From assembly GCA_031396205.1 (NCBI GenBank), contig JANNKH010000117.1, forward strand, positions 1 through 64,000: a DNA stretch of 64,000 bases. The letters run 5' to 3'. Below the pieces are notes generated by a model. That model was not told the origin of the DNA. It did not search any database and worked only from the letters and a program-made list of their open reading frames with translations. The position numbers were made by a program, and so were the translations under genes. Positions 35,319-46,475 of the stretch are shown here, piece after piece; the stretch's first letter is position 1, and each line of letters begins with the position of its first letter. This DNA is from CAISIP01 sp031396205. GTDB taxonomy: Bacteria > Pseudomonadota > Gammaproteobacteria > Burkholderiales > Burkholderiaceae_C.

Positions 35319-36276
35319 ATGGCCGCCGACCAGAACTCTGGATTTGAACAGTTTCGCAAGCCCACGCGGCGCGACGAATTTCTTAGCACCATGAACACCA
35401 TCGTGCCGTGTTTGACATGTGCTCGGTGATTGAGCAGTTTTATCCCAAGCGCGTGGGCGGCCGACCGCCGATCGGGTTGGAGCGCATGCTGCGCATTCAC
35501 TTTGTCCAGCATTGATTCAACCTCGCTGACCTGGCGTGCGAGGAGGCGCTGTACGACAGCGCGAGCCTGCGCCGATTCGTCGGCATCGATCTGGGCAAGG
35601 AGCCGGTTCCTGACGCCACGACGATGTTGAAGTTCCGCCGCTTGCTCAATGAAAACAAACTGGGCGAGCAGTTGTTTGCCAAGGTCGGTCAGGTGCTGCA
35701 AGCCAGTGGTTTCAAACTCAAGACCGGAACCACCGTGGACGCCACCATCATCGGCGCGCCCAGTTCGACCAAGAACAAGGAGCGCAAACGCGACCCCGAG
35801 ATGCATCCGTCCAGGAAGGGCCCGCAGTAGTACTTCGGCAGGAAGCTGCACACCGAAGTCGATAGTCAGAGCGGCCTGGCGCACCACGCCGTGGTCACGG
35901 CAGCCAATGTTCACGACAAACACCCGTTGCTTGACCTGCTGCATGGCAATGAGAGGCGCGCGTGTACAGAGACAGCGCCTATGCCAGCCAGAAGGACCTG
36001 ATCGCCAGCAAGGCGCCCCAGGCGAAGGACTTCACCATTGATCGGGTGCGCAACCACATGGGTGAAGTTGACGAGGCCAAGCGATCGAGAAATCGCGATA
36101 AGTCCCGGATTCGCGCCCGCGTCGAACATGTCTTTGGCGTCGTCAAGCGGCTGTGGGGATTCGACAAGGCGCGATACCGTGGCTTGGCCAAGAACGCCAC
36201 TCGGGCGTTCACGGCACTTGCGCTGGCCAATATCTATCTTGTGCGAGGACCTCTGATGGCACAGGTGCGCCCATGA
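35319..36276 (+). pseudogene. Degenerate IS5-family transposase
   Basis: Remnant of an IS5-group DDE transposase. Reading from ATG 35319 gives ADQNSGFEQFRKPTRRDEFL, then a frameshift near 35411, FYPKRVGGRPPIGLERMLRI, an in-frame TGA at 35513, DATTMLKFRRLL, DATIIGAPSSTKNK (first Asp), a TAG at 35828, VTAANVHD, a second frameshift near 35955, and YRDSAYAS plus the VEHVFGVVKRLWGF region with the C-terminal Glu motif. Two nonsense codons sit at positions that are Trp in relatives. No intact terminal inverted repeats or target duplication could be found, so the element is old and immobile. Confidence 0.85.
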
Positions 36277-36443
36277 GGGCGAAATCTGGGCCATCAGGCC
36301 CCAAAACGCGGGCCACCGACCCGCTGAATTGGCCAAAAGTTGGGCTTGAACTCTAATCTGCGGCCGCAAGTCGTATGGTGATCCAAAAAACAGGCGCTAC
36401 TTCAGCGCATCCTTAGCTTCAGGGCTATGTCAATGCGACGTTT

Positions 36444-36866
36444 CTATCGCAAAAGCACATTCAAGCCCGGACGAAGGTCTGCTTCTTCGATATAGCCAAT
36501 GGCACCCGGCGTCGACGTGACGAAACGAATGACCTCGCTACTCTTGGCAAGTTCTCGCGGCGAAGCCCCCTTGCCGATGTAGCGCCGGACGGTCCAGTAG
36601 GCCGTGTACTTGTCTTCGTCTTGATTCAGAAAGGCTTGAAGGAAGCGAGCTCGAACGTCGCTGCCTATGTTGGCGTTAATCGCAGTGACCGGAACTCCGT
36701 CGACTTCAATCACCTTGCCCGTATAGATTCTGGCCACCGTCAGCACGTCAAGTCGCTTGACGTTGGCGTGCCCAATGACCACGACGCCATCGCCTGCACG
36801 AACATCCACTGATACTGTGGCCAACGCTAGCATCAGAAAAGTGGCTTGTTTGTGTAGGTTGACCAT
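36444..36866 (-). CDS. Small periplasmic phosphate-binding-like protein
   Basis: Protein of 140 residues with a signal peptide (about 1-24, ending VRA). It resembles a half-size PstS/PBP-like domain: VVIGHANVKRLDVLTVARIYTGK, the RARFLQAFLNQDEDKYTAYW segment, and TPGAIGYIEEAD near the end. Full PstS proteins are about 340 residues, so this is the short form often found near outer-membrane proteins and sensor kinases. It lies 11 nt after the porin-like gene on the same strand. The ligand is not known. Confidence 0.78.
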   Translation of the reverse strand: MVNLHKQATFLMLALATVSVDVRAGDGVVVIGHANVKRLDVLTVARIYTGKVIEVDGVPVTAINANIGSDVRARFLQAFLNQDEDKYTAYWTVRRYIGKGASPRELAKSSEVIRFVTSTPGAIGYIEEADLRPGLNVLLR

Positions 36867-36877
36867 TAGCGAAACCG

Positions 36878-38278
36878 TCAGAATACAACGCTGTAAGAGA
36901 GTGAGATCACGTTGATGCTTTGATTGCGAATGTTGCCACCAGATGGTGTATCGACCAGACTTGACACCTTGCCAATCCGAACGTGCATCAACTCGGCTTT
37001 GATTTTGCTTGTTGTTGATAAGGCATACGAGGTCCCGATCGAAAGAGAACGCTGATCAAACGCCAGGATCTGATCCGCCCCAATGCGCTGAGAGGCATTT
37101 ATCAGACTTGCCCCAGGCACAACCGCTGGCACTGAACTATTGTTGATTTTCTCGAACAGGTTCAGCGGGCGGGAATGCGACCGCAAGAAAGCATAGGTGA
37201 TGTATGGCGTCCACCGGTCCGCGCGCTTGAGCAATGACGCGTAACCTCGGACAGACTGAGTCGACAAGTCGGTTTGCGGCACTAGCGTATGAGCAAACTC
37301 CCCGACAATTCGATAGCCAGACGATACATCGACATCCGCACCAACGATGATGGAAGTAATTCTGATGAGGTTGACATTCGGAATTCCAGGGCCCGGCAAA
37401 GCGTTGTCAACCTGGTAATAGCCAACCCCAGGAAATGGAGTGCCAACGAACGGGAAGGTAGTCGGAATTGGATCGCCGCCTCGTCGTCTTACCATTACGG
37501 AGCCATAAGCTAACCGGTAAATGTCGTCATAACGCCTGTGCGAAAGCACTAGACCGCCGCCCTCAACCGATAGTCTTCGAAAAAATGCACCTTGATTCTG
37601 AAGTGGCGGGACGTTGTCACGCGCCCAGAGGCGTACATCAGCGTTTGTTTTTCCCCAGAACGCATCTAGTGTCGTCTCGCCAATTTCATGTGTCCAGTTT
37701 TTTGTGACTGACAACCCATCAATTTCGTTGTTCGGCGATATTGAGTACATCTCCGTTGGCAGACGAGCAAAATCATATGTGGCTCCAACGTCGAAGTTCG
37801 CAGAGTGTAGGTAAAGTGGCATTCGCTGGCGACCAGCCCGAATCAGCCAGTCATTGGTGGGCCTGTATGAAACAAACGCCCATCCGACGGACGCCCGATA
37901 CCGCTTGTCGTCCGTGCTTGATGGCGATGCCCTTAGCTGGACGGTTGCACCGACACCACTGCCAAACTGAACATCAGCCTGCAAACCAATGATCGAGTCA
38001 CGCCGTAACGTACCTCGATCGTTAATAAATCGATCGTAAACGAATTCTCGATCAGAACGCGTATACCCGACGGTGCCGAAGCCAGACAGTGAAATCTCGG
38101 TTGAAGACGCCGGATACGCCGCTAGAACCCCAATGATCGAGACAGCAAAACCAGCCGCGCGAACATTGGAAAGACAAATCACCAGACGATCACTGGTCCG
38201 ACCAATTCCATCGCGCGATCGGCTCCGCAGCCAAAGCCAAGCGGCGCTCAGGAATTTGGGCAGAGGAAGAATTCGCAC
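36878..38278 (-). CDS. Porin-like outer-membrane beta-barrel protein
   Basis: Protein of up to 466 residues. After a long N-terminal stretch and a signal-like segment (about 40-60, ending in SST), the chain consists of alternating beta-strands starting ISLSGFGTVGYTRSD and ending with a terminal Phe in SLSYSVVF, the usual outer-membrane signature. Sequences such as RAGRQRMPLYLHSANFDVGATYDFARLP are typical of carbohydrate- or phosphate-selective porin-like proteins. It precedes the small binding protein in one operon. The true start is probably internal. Substrate is unknown. Codon use is less GC-rich than in the flanks. Confidence 0.75.
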   Translation of the reverse strand: MRILPLPKFLSAAWLWLRSRSRDGIGRTSDRLVICLSNVRAAGFAVSIIGVLAAYPASSTEISLSGFGTVGYTRSDREFVYDRFINDRGTLRRDSIIGLQADVQFGSGVGATVQLRASPSSTDDKRYRASVGWAFVSYRPTNDWLIRAGRQRMPLYLHSANFDVGATYDFARLPTEMYSISPNNEIDGLSVTKNWTHEIGETTLDAFWGKTNADVRLWARDNVPPLQNQGAFFRRLSVEGGGLVLSHRRYDDIYRLAYGSVMVRRRGGDPIPTTFPFVGTPFPGVGYYQVDNALPGPGIPNVNLIRITSIIVGADVDVSSGYRIVGEFAHTLVPQTDLSTQSVRGYASLLKRADRWTPYITYAFLRSHSRPLNLFEKINNSSVPAVVPGASLINASQRIGADQILAFDQRSLSIGTSYALSTTSKIKAELMHVRIGKVSSLVDTPSGGNIRNQSINVISLSYSVVF

Positions 38279-38614
38279 AATGTAGTTTTACCGGTGATGA
38301 TCGATTGCCCGTGAACCAACGCCAGTCCGAATGTTACTGAAGCCCGCCGAAGGGCGGTCACGGATACACTTAAAGTCGGTGGAAAAGTACTTCGCTTCTG
38401 CTTCTGAATTAAGCGGTTACCAATCTATTCTTGCGGAGTCCACTAAACACGGATACGTCTGAAAAGTCAAAAACTACAGGGGGGAAATGGACCACCAAGT
38501 ACTGAGACTGGCGTCCACTACCTTTGAATTGGAGACCCGTTCAAGGTTACGTGCATGATGATAGCCAACGAAGTAACGGAGCGCATCGGCTTTGTGGGGT
38601 AGAGTGTTGTTTTT
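38279..38614. other. Gene-free stretch between porin-like gene and hybrid kinase
   Basis: 336 nt of lower GC. A short inverted repeat CCGCC/GGCGG with a 4-nt loop lies near 38346-38359. No convincing ORF. Promoters for the porin-like gene are expected here but none is clear. Confidence 0.45.
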
Positions 38615-41600
38615 TTATCGGTCCCGCCCAGAGTTATCTTCAATCGACGTTGGATCAACTCCCGTCGCCAATAGTCGCAACGCCGCATCATAATCAAACG
38701 CCTCAATCGCAATCGAAAGCCGCTCGGCTATGTAAAGTGGCAGTGAGTTACAGATTCCGGTCTTGCGCGCCTCCCAGAACGCACTAGAGTCGGTATCCCC
38801 TTGCTCCAATAAGTCCTTGAGTTTGAGCCGCCATTCCGCATTTGGAATCGGAGGGCCGTTTGGTTGATGTATCGAAACGATCGGCCACTTCGTCTGTGAG
38901 TATTCGGGCAAAGCCAGATTGGCATGGCCCAAAACCTCATTGATCGCATCAAGCAGTATTGGTAAGGCCGCCCCAACTCGTTCCAAATGCTGTCGCGCCA
39001 AATCGCGTTCTCTGTCTTGCACTGCCTTTTCGAGTGCGGCCACCATTTTGCGGACTTCATATGCACCTAACGTTGCGCAAAGCCCCTTTAGCGTATGTAC
39101 GCGACGCAGTGCATCATCCCAACCACCGGACTCAATCATGGATCCAACGTCTACTATGAATCCTGAAAAATCATTGGCAAAGCTTCGCAGCAGCTTGCAG
39201 TAGAGACTCATATTTCCGTTGGCGTGGTGCAGGCCGGCGGCAATGTCGAGCCCCGCGATCAATGACAGTTCAACCGGGGCGTCGGCAGTTGTCGGCGTCG
39301 GGCGATTGATCACGGAAGTCACAGGACCCGGTCGGTCGGAGGAGGGCATTGCCATAAATTGGGCCAATGTCGCATACAGGGCATCAGGATCAATTGGCTT
39401 GCTGATATGCGTGTTCATACCCAGCACCTGGCACCGCTCGCGCTCCTCGGCCATTGCATGCGCCGTCATGGCGATGATGGGAAGGTTGACGTGACGCTCG
39501 TCCAGGCGTAGTTGTCGCGTGGCTTCATAGCCGTCCATCACAGGCATCTGCAAGTCCATCAGCACCACTTGGTAATGCCCCGGTTGGTGGGCGTTTATCC
39601 GATCGATGCCCACCTGGCCATTTGCAGCAACGTCGACTTCCATGCCCCGCGCCTGCAGCAGTTCCACTGCCAGTTGCTGGTTGATCGAGTTGTCCTCGAC
39701 CAGCAGTACCCGCAACCCTGAGAGGTCGGCGGCGGACGCCGAGGGCGCTGGCGCAGGCGGCACATTGCCTTCGCTTCCGACCAGCCACTTGATCAGGTCG
39801 CGCAGCGACTCCGGCAACACCGGTTTGGGCAGGAAATGCTGAACACCCAGCGCGCTGGCGGTGTCATGCAACAGATCTGAATCGTAGGCGGAAACAACGA
39901 CCGGAAGTGGTATCTTCGCACGGCCATGGCGTGCCTGCAGTGCCGTCAATACAGCCGCGCCATCGAGCCGTGGCATGACCCAGTCGATCAGCAACAGGTC
40001 GTAGGGCCGTTGCTCCGCTTGCGCCTGCTCGACCATGGCCAACGCGGTATCGCCGTCATCGGCCTGTTCGATGCCGCCGGGAAGCGCAGTGCCAACGCCA
40101 AGGGCACCCAGCAGGTCCACCAACGCCCCGCGCGCGTCGGGTTGGTCATCTGCCACCAGTACGCGCATCGCGTCGGCACGCGGCATCGGTATCGCCGGCG
40201 GGGCCGGCGGCCTGGTCAGCGAAAACCGCGCCGTGAAGTTGAAGCTGGACCCGCGCGACGGCTCGCTATTGACCCAAATGGTGCCGCCCATCAGCTCGAC
40301 GATGCGCTTGGATATTGTCAAGCCCAGTCCCGTGCCGCCATACCTGCGGGTGGTCGAGCCGTCAGCCTGGGTGAACTCCTGGAATAGACGTGCAATCTGC
40401 TCCTGTGTCATGCCGATGCCGGTATCGCGTACAGTGAACTGCAGCGTGACACCTTGTACATCGGCTTCGTTGATCTGGATCATCAGCTTCACGTGCCCCT
40501 GATGCGTGAATTTCACCGCATTCGACAGCAGGTTCGTCAGAACCTGGCCCAGGCGCATCGCGTCGCCCATCAGGGCGCCGCTTTCGCCAAGCAGTCGAGA
40601 CTCGGTCACATCGAAAAGCAATTCGATGTCCTTTTCGTGCGCACGCTGGCGCAGCAGCGACAAGGATTGTCCCGCGACATCTTCGATCCTGAATCGCCCC
40701 TCCTCCAGTTCGAGTTTTCCCGCCTCGACCTTCGAGAAGTCAAGAATGTCATTGATGATGCCCAGCAACGACCGGGCAGCGTCGTGGATCTTGCTCACGT
40801 AGTCGTGCTGGCGCGGACTGAGCTTGGTTTTCAAGGCCAGGTAGGCCATTCCCAGGATGGCATTCATCGGGGTGCGAATCTCATGGCTCATGTTGGCCAG
40901 GAACATCGACTTCGCGCGAGTCGCGTCTTCCGCCTGCTTGCGCGCAATCTCCAGTTCCTGCTGCACGATGCGCCGGTGCCCGATGTCGTCTTCAATCGCC
41001 TGTGCCATGGTATCGACGGTGCGCCCCAGTGCAGTCAGTTCGTCAAATCCGTGCAATGCGCCGGTGCGCGTCGCATAGTCTCCCTCCGCAAGCCGATCGG
41101 CGCTCTTGCCCAGACGATGGATCGGCACCAGCACGTTGCGCCGGATCACGCGCAAGGCCAGCACGGCCATGATGATGGTGGCCGCCATACTGACCAACGA
41201 CAACAGGATCCAACGCTCCAGCGCCATACCGGTCTGGGCCACCTCGGCGCTGGTCCGTCGGTCGGTCAGCACCACCAGGCTGCTGACGGCCTGCGACAGG
41301 TTCGCCTTGAGGGCGTTGTATTCGGCACTGTGCGCCAATTGGCTGGCGAAATCCAGGCGCGGCTGACCGTCCGACACAAACTCCCGGGTTTCCGGGTTGT
41401 ACAAACCTTGCGTCGCGGCGAAAGCGGTCTGCTCGACCTTGTTCATCGCCGCTGTCGCCGCGAAAACATGATCGAGTGCCGTCAGTTCCGACTCGCCAAA
41501 GCCCTGGGACTTCATCAGATCGACGACCGAGCGCTTGACACCATCGGGCGGTATCGCGTGCTTGACACGGCCGGCAATGACGGCGTCCCAGTACGACGTG

Positions 41601-41890
41601 GGATTGGCTTGCGCCGGCGGCGCCTTGTCGCCTTCACGCACAGCAAGGATATCGTAGTAGTACAGCAGGTAGCGCGCCTCACCCGTACTGGTGTAGGCAC
41701 GTACCAGTCGCGCCAATTGTTCGGTTTCCTGCTGCAGTTCGCTGGCCAATCGTAGTGAACTCTGGCGATGCTCCTGCGCGATCGCAACCGTATCGTAGGC
41801 ACGCTTGATAAGCACCAGAAACATGGCGTTGGCGCCCAGTGCAAACAGCACGATCCCAAAAAACCACATGGACACCCGGCGTAGCTTCAT
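38615..41890 (-). CDS. BarA-like hybrid sensor histidine kinase with HPt
   Basis: Membrane protein of 1091 residues. Two membrane helices (about 10-30 and 218-238) flank a periplasmic sensor region; HAMP follows, then HisKA with His336 in ANMSHEIRTPMNAIL, HATPase (NLLSNAVKF, DTGIGM, GTGLGLTISKRIV), a first receiver (VADDQPD, LLIDWVMPRLDG), a second receiver (VEDNSINQQ, VVLMDLQMPVMDG) and a C-terminal HPt domain with His932 in RRVHTLKGL. All phosphorelay residues appear intact. It lies 10 nt downstream of the receiver-cyclase gene and probably phosphorylates that protein. The 3' part, from the HPt domain on, is lower in GC than the rest. Confidence 0.93.
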   Translation of the reverse strand: MKLRRVSMWFFGIVLFALGANAMFLVLIKRAYDTVAIAQEHRQSSLRLASELQQETEQLARLVRAYTSTGEARYLLYYYDILAVREGDKAPPAQANPTSYWDAVIAGRVKHAIPPDGVKRSVVDLMKSQGFGESELTALDHVFAATAAMNKVEQTAFAATQGLYNPETREFVSDGQPRLDFASQLAHSAEYNALKANLSQAVSSLVVLTDRRTSAEVAQTGMALERWILLSLVSMAATIIMAVLALRVIRRNVLVPIHRLGKSADRLAEGDYATRTGALHGFDELTALGRTVDTMAQAIEDDIGHRRIVQQELEIARKQAEDATRAKSMFLANMSHEIRTPMNAILGMAYLALKTKLSPRQHDYVSKIHDAARSLLGIINDILDFSKVEAGKLELEEGRFRIEDVAGQSLSLLRQRAHEKDIELLFDVTESRLLGESGALMGDAMRLGQVLTNLLSNAVKFTHQGHVKLMIQINEADVQGVTLQFTVRDTGIGMTQEQIARLFQEFTQADGSTTRRYGGTGLGLTISKRIVELMGGTIWVNSEPSRGSSFNFTARFSLTRPPAPPAIPMPRADAMRVLVADDQPDARGALVDLLGALGVGTALPGGIEQADDGDTALAMVEQAQAEQRPYDLLLIDWVMPRLDGAAVLTALQARHGRAKIPLPVVVSAYDSDLLHDTASALGVQHFLPKPVLPESLRDLIKWLVGSEGNVPPAPAPSASAADLSGLRVLLVEDNSINQQLAVELLQARGMEVDVAANGQVGIDRINAHQPGHYQVVLMDLQMPVMDGYEATRQLRLDERHVNLPIIAMTAHAMAEERERCQVLGMNTHISKPIDPDALYATLAQFMAMPSSDRPGPVTSVINRPTPTTADAPVELSLIAGLDIAAGLHHANGNMSLYCKLLRSFANDFSGFIVDVGSMIESGGWDDALRRVHTLKGLCATLGAYEVRKMVAALEKAVQDRERDLARQHLERVGAALPILLDAINEVLGHANLALPEYSQTKWPIVSIHQPNGPPIPNAEWRLKLKDLLEQGDTDSSAFWEARKTGICNSLPLYIAERLSIAIEAFDYDAALRLLATGVDPTSIEDNSGRDR

Positions 41891-41900
41891 CGGACTGCCT

Positions 41901-43067
41901 TCACGTGGCGTCGTTGATGGCCGATCCCACCCGCCCCTGTACGGAGAACGCCGGCACCGGTCGGTGAAAACCCTTGAGCTCCAGCTCGCCTATGTGTTCG
42001 GTGATCGCGAAGTCCGCGACGAAGCCATGTACGCGCTGCGATACCAGGATCTGCCCGCCACGCGCTTCGGCGCACAACCGCGCCGCGAGATTGGTCACGT
42101 TGCCGATGACCCCATAATCGCGCCGACCCTCGAACCCGATTGCGCCGATCGTTGCAAATCCCTGGGCCACCCCGATGCCCATCGACAACGCATATCCGCG
42201 TCGTTGCCATCCCTGGGCCAGCGATGCAAATCGGCGTTGCATACCGATCGCCATGTCCACCGCGACCAGGGCCGGGTTCTCAATCTCGACTGGATCATTG
42301 AAGTAGATCATCATGCCGTCGCCGGCGAAATGCTCAAGCGTGCCGCCGTGCGACATCACCAACGCCCCCATGGCATCGTGGTATTGGTGGATCACATGCA
42401 TCACGTCTTCCGGATCGGATGTCTCGGTGAAAGCAGTGAATCCGCGCAGGTCGACAAAAACCGCAGCCACTTCGCGTCGGTGGCTCTTGAGCGGGTCGTC
42501 GGTCGCGCCGGACAGCATCAATTCCACGACAGACGGCGAAAAAAACCGTTTGAGCTTGCCGAGTCTTTCGAGTTGGGCCACACCGTCCGCTATGCGCTGC
42601 TCAAGCGTGCGGTTGAGCTCCGAGAGCTCGGCCGCCTGGTGCTCCAGCCGCGCCACCAGCCGCTCGAGTTCGCGCGCCTGGTGGGCCACCGCCAGGTGGG
42701 TCCGGATCCGCGCCTTGACGATGGCAGGGCTGATGGGCTTGGTCACATAGTCCACACCGCCCAGGCCCAGGCCCTTGGTCTCGTCCTCGATCTCGCCCAT
42801 GGCCGAGATGAAGATGATGGGAATGTTGCGGGTTTGTGGCGTCGCCTTGATGCGCCTGCAGACCTCATATCCGTTGAGGCCGGGCATCATGATGTCCAGC
42901 AGGATCAGGTCTGGCGGGTCTGCACTGATGGCCAGTTCCAGCGCCTTTTCGCCGTTGATGGCAACCTTGGTGCGGTACTCCGGTCGCAGGATTTCAACCA
43001 TCAACGCCAGGTTGGTAGGGGTGTCGTCAACGATCAGGATCGTCGCAATCTCAGTCGAGGTCGGCAC
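41901..43067 (-). CDS. Response regulator with class III nucleotide cyclase output
   Basis: Protein of 388 residues. An N-terminal receiver (LIVDDTPTN, Asp58 in LILLDIMMPGLNG, Lys in YVTKPIS) is joined by a coiled coil to a class III cyclase domain. Metal-binding Asp residues are present in VDLRGF and FAGDGMMIYF, and the Asn/Arg pair in TNLAARL. The residues that choose the purine differ from the norm: the Lys position is His246 and the Asp position is Asn323. Activity and product are therefore uncertain. GTG 43067 follows AGGGGAG. It is paired with the hybrid kinase gene 10 nt downstream. Confidence 0.9.
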   Translation of the reverse strand: MPTSTEIATILIVDDTPTNLALMVEILRPEYRTKVAINGEKALELAISADPPDLILLDIMMPGLNGYEVCRRIKATPQTRNIPIIFISAMGEIEDETKGLGLGGVDYVTKPISPAIVKARIRTHLAVAHQARELERLVARLEHQAAELSELNRTLEQRIADGVAQLERLGKLKRFFSPSVVELMLSGATDDPLKSHRREVAAVFVDLRGFTAFTETSDPEDVMHVIHQYHDAMGALVMSHGGTLEHFAGDGMMIYFNDPVEIENPALVAVDMAIGMQRRFASLAQGWQRRGYALSMGIGVAQGFATIGAIGFEGRRDYGVIGNVTNLAARLCAEARGGQILVSQRVHGFVADFAITEHIGELELKGFHRPVPAFSVQGRVGSAINDAT

Positions 43068-43173
43068 GCAACTCCCCTTGTGATGCAATGATGGTGTCCC
43101 GAGCGTCAGGTCGCCCTGAACGCTACGACCGAACGGGTTTTGTTGTTGCGCTCGCTGCATTCGAGCGGCTGCA

Positions 43174-45380
43174 TCATGACGTCTGCGGCTCTATTGGGCG
43201 CATGCCGGTCGCACGTCCGCTCGCGGGTACACCGGCGCCTTGGCTGGCCGCACCGCAAGCGCCTGTTGAGAACACCCGCGTTTCACCTGCCGAGTCGTCA
43301 TGCCGGGCGCGCCCTGATGCGCTGGAAGATACCGGTATCGCGGCACCGGCGCGCACAAACAGCGGCAACACCGACCAGGGAGCTTCGATCGGTTGGACCT
43401 GCCCGGCCGCAAAGGATCGCCCCGTGTGAAAGTCGATCCATTGACCGGGCCCGGCCGGCAGATAGACACTGCGGCTGGTGGCGCCTTTCTCCACTACCGG
43501 CGCCACCAGAAGATCCGCACCCAGCATGAAGTCGTCGCCATCCTCGAAGCAGCGCTCATCGTCGGGAAAATCATAGAACGTTGGCCGGATGATCGGTTCA
43601 TGGTCGCTGCTCGCCCGTTCGAACAGCGACCACAGGTAGGGCATCAGCGTGTAGCGCAGTTTGATCGCTGCCGCCACGTGCTCGGTCACCTCGGGGTGCA
43701 GCCAGGGCACATTGTTCGTGCCGTCCGCCTTCCACGAATTCATCACCATGCGCGGGTTCAGGCTGCAGGCCTGTACCCAGCGCAGGAACAGTTCGGGATC
43801 GGGCGACGGTCCGGCAAAGCCGCCCACGTCGTGGCCGACATTGAACAGGCCCGACAGCGACATCTGCAAGCCGGTGCGGATGTTCCAGCGCAGGCTTTCC
43901 CAGCTGGTGGTGTTGTCGCCGCTCCAGGTCTGCGCATAGCGCTGGATGCCGGGCGGGCCGGCGCGGCTGACGCTGAACACCGGCTCTGCGGGTTTATGCC
44001 GGGCCTGGGCTTCGAAGCTGGCACGGGTCATCAGCAGCCCGTGTAGCGGTCGGGCGCGATGCATCGGTATCGGTGTGCCGAAGCCGTCGCACTGCGCGTC
44101 GTCATCCAGGATGGCGTATTCATTGTTGTCGTTCCAGCCCACGTCGATGCCGTAGTCCAGCACTTGCTCTTGCAGGTTCTGCTGCCACCACGCAACCGTG
44201 GCGGTGTTGGTGAAATCGAGATGCGCGCCCATGCCATCCCAGAAGGGTTCCAGCACCGGTTGTAGTCCTTGCGCGTCGTGGATGAAGCCGCGCTGCGCTG
44301 CCACCTGCGCATAGGCCGGGTGGTCGTCGAGCAGGCAGGGCTTGATATTGGCCACTACCTGCATGCCCGATGCGTGGAAACGCGCGTTGAGGGTTTTCGG
44401 GTCCGGAAACTTGCTTCTGTTCCAGGTGAAGACATAACGCCGCTTGCCGCGCGACGAATAGCCCGAACCATAGTGGAACGCCGAACAGGGAATGCCTTCC
44501 TGTTCGATGCGACTGATGAAGCTGTCCAGTTGCTTCTGCGCATCGGGCGCGTCGGCCAGGCCCATCGCCGTTTGTGCATAGCCGAGCGACCAGCGGGGTG
44601 GCAGATGGGTGCCGCCGATCAGGCGCACGAAGCGCGCAATCACCGCGGCGGGCGTGGCGCCGGCGATGACGTAATAGTCCAGGTCGCCGTCGTCGATTTC
44701 CACATGCCGGTACAGGCCGTGGTAGTTGTCGTGTTCGCAGCCCAGATCGAACGTGCAAGGCGCCAGTGTGTCGTAGTAGATGCCGCACCAGGCGCCACCG
44801 CTGCTTCGGCTCAGCACGAACGGCCAGTGCTTGTACAGCGGGTCGCCGCTGCGCGGGTCGTAGCCCAGCGCGTCCATCGCCAGTGTGCGCAGGCGCCGGC
44901 CATGCAGGTTCAGCGGGCCGGTCTTGTCGCCCAGGCCGTAGTAACGGTCCCCGGGCTCGCGTTGCAGATAGTGCCGGATCGCGCCGGTGCGGTGGCTGGC
45001 CATGTAGGCGGCGCTGGCGCGATCTTGCAGCAGCAGGCGGCCCCGGCTGTCGGTCCAGCGCAGTGCCAGTGGTTCCGTGCGCAATGTGAGTGACAAGTCA
45101 GCTGTCTGCAGCGTGATGGCGCCATCGACCTGTGACACCCGTGCCGCAGGGCACGCAAAGCCACTGCGATCGTCGCGCGCGCGGCCGGACCATGCGACAT
45201 CTTTGCCCGCCAGCGGCGCGATGGCCCAGGTGCGGGGCTCGCGGTAACCCGGGGCGGGCTTGATGCGCACCCGCGCGATGTCACTCTCCAGTATCTCGAC
45301 CGCCAGTTGGGCGCCGCCGCCGAGTGCCAGCGTGATGCCGTGGCCATCGGCTTGCGCGGCACCGGTCGCACACAACGCCT

Positions 45381-45384
<4 letters not shown>
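43174..45384 (-). CDS. GH31-family alpha-glycosidase
   Basis: Glycoside hydrolase of 736 residues without a signal peptide, so probably cytoplasmic. The N-terminal beta domain is followed by the (beta/alpha)8 barrel with nucleophile Asp419 in DVGWNDNNEY and acid/base Asp490 in TWSGDNTTSWESL, 71 residues apart as expected for GH31. Specificity (alpha-glucoside, alpha-xyloside or other) cannot be read from sequence. ATG 45384 overlaps the stop of the ABC ATPase gene (ATGA), so it processes sugars brought in by that transporter. The last 50 residues are Ala/Gly/Ser-rich and unlike a normal GH31 end, so the 3' end may be altered. Confidence 0.9.
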
Positions 45385-46433
<1,049 letters not shown>

Positions 46434-46475
46434 GTGGTGTTCCTGAATCGGGTGTCAAAGGATGGCGGAGCAGTG

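Noticed and set aside
35243..36369. Terminal inverted repeats of the IS5 remnant
   Set aside because: No matching ends or target duplication could be found on either side of the transposase remains.
40454..43091. Two long plus-strand frames opposite the hybrid kinase and receiver-cyclase genes
   Set aside because: Composition is antisense-like; real phosphorelay and cyclase motifs are on the minus strand.
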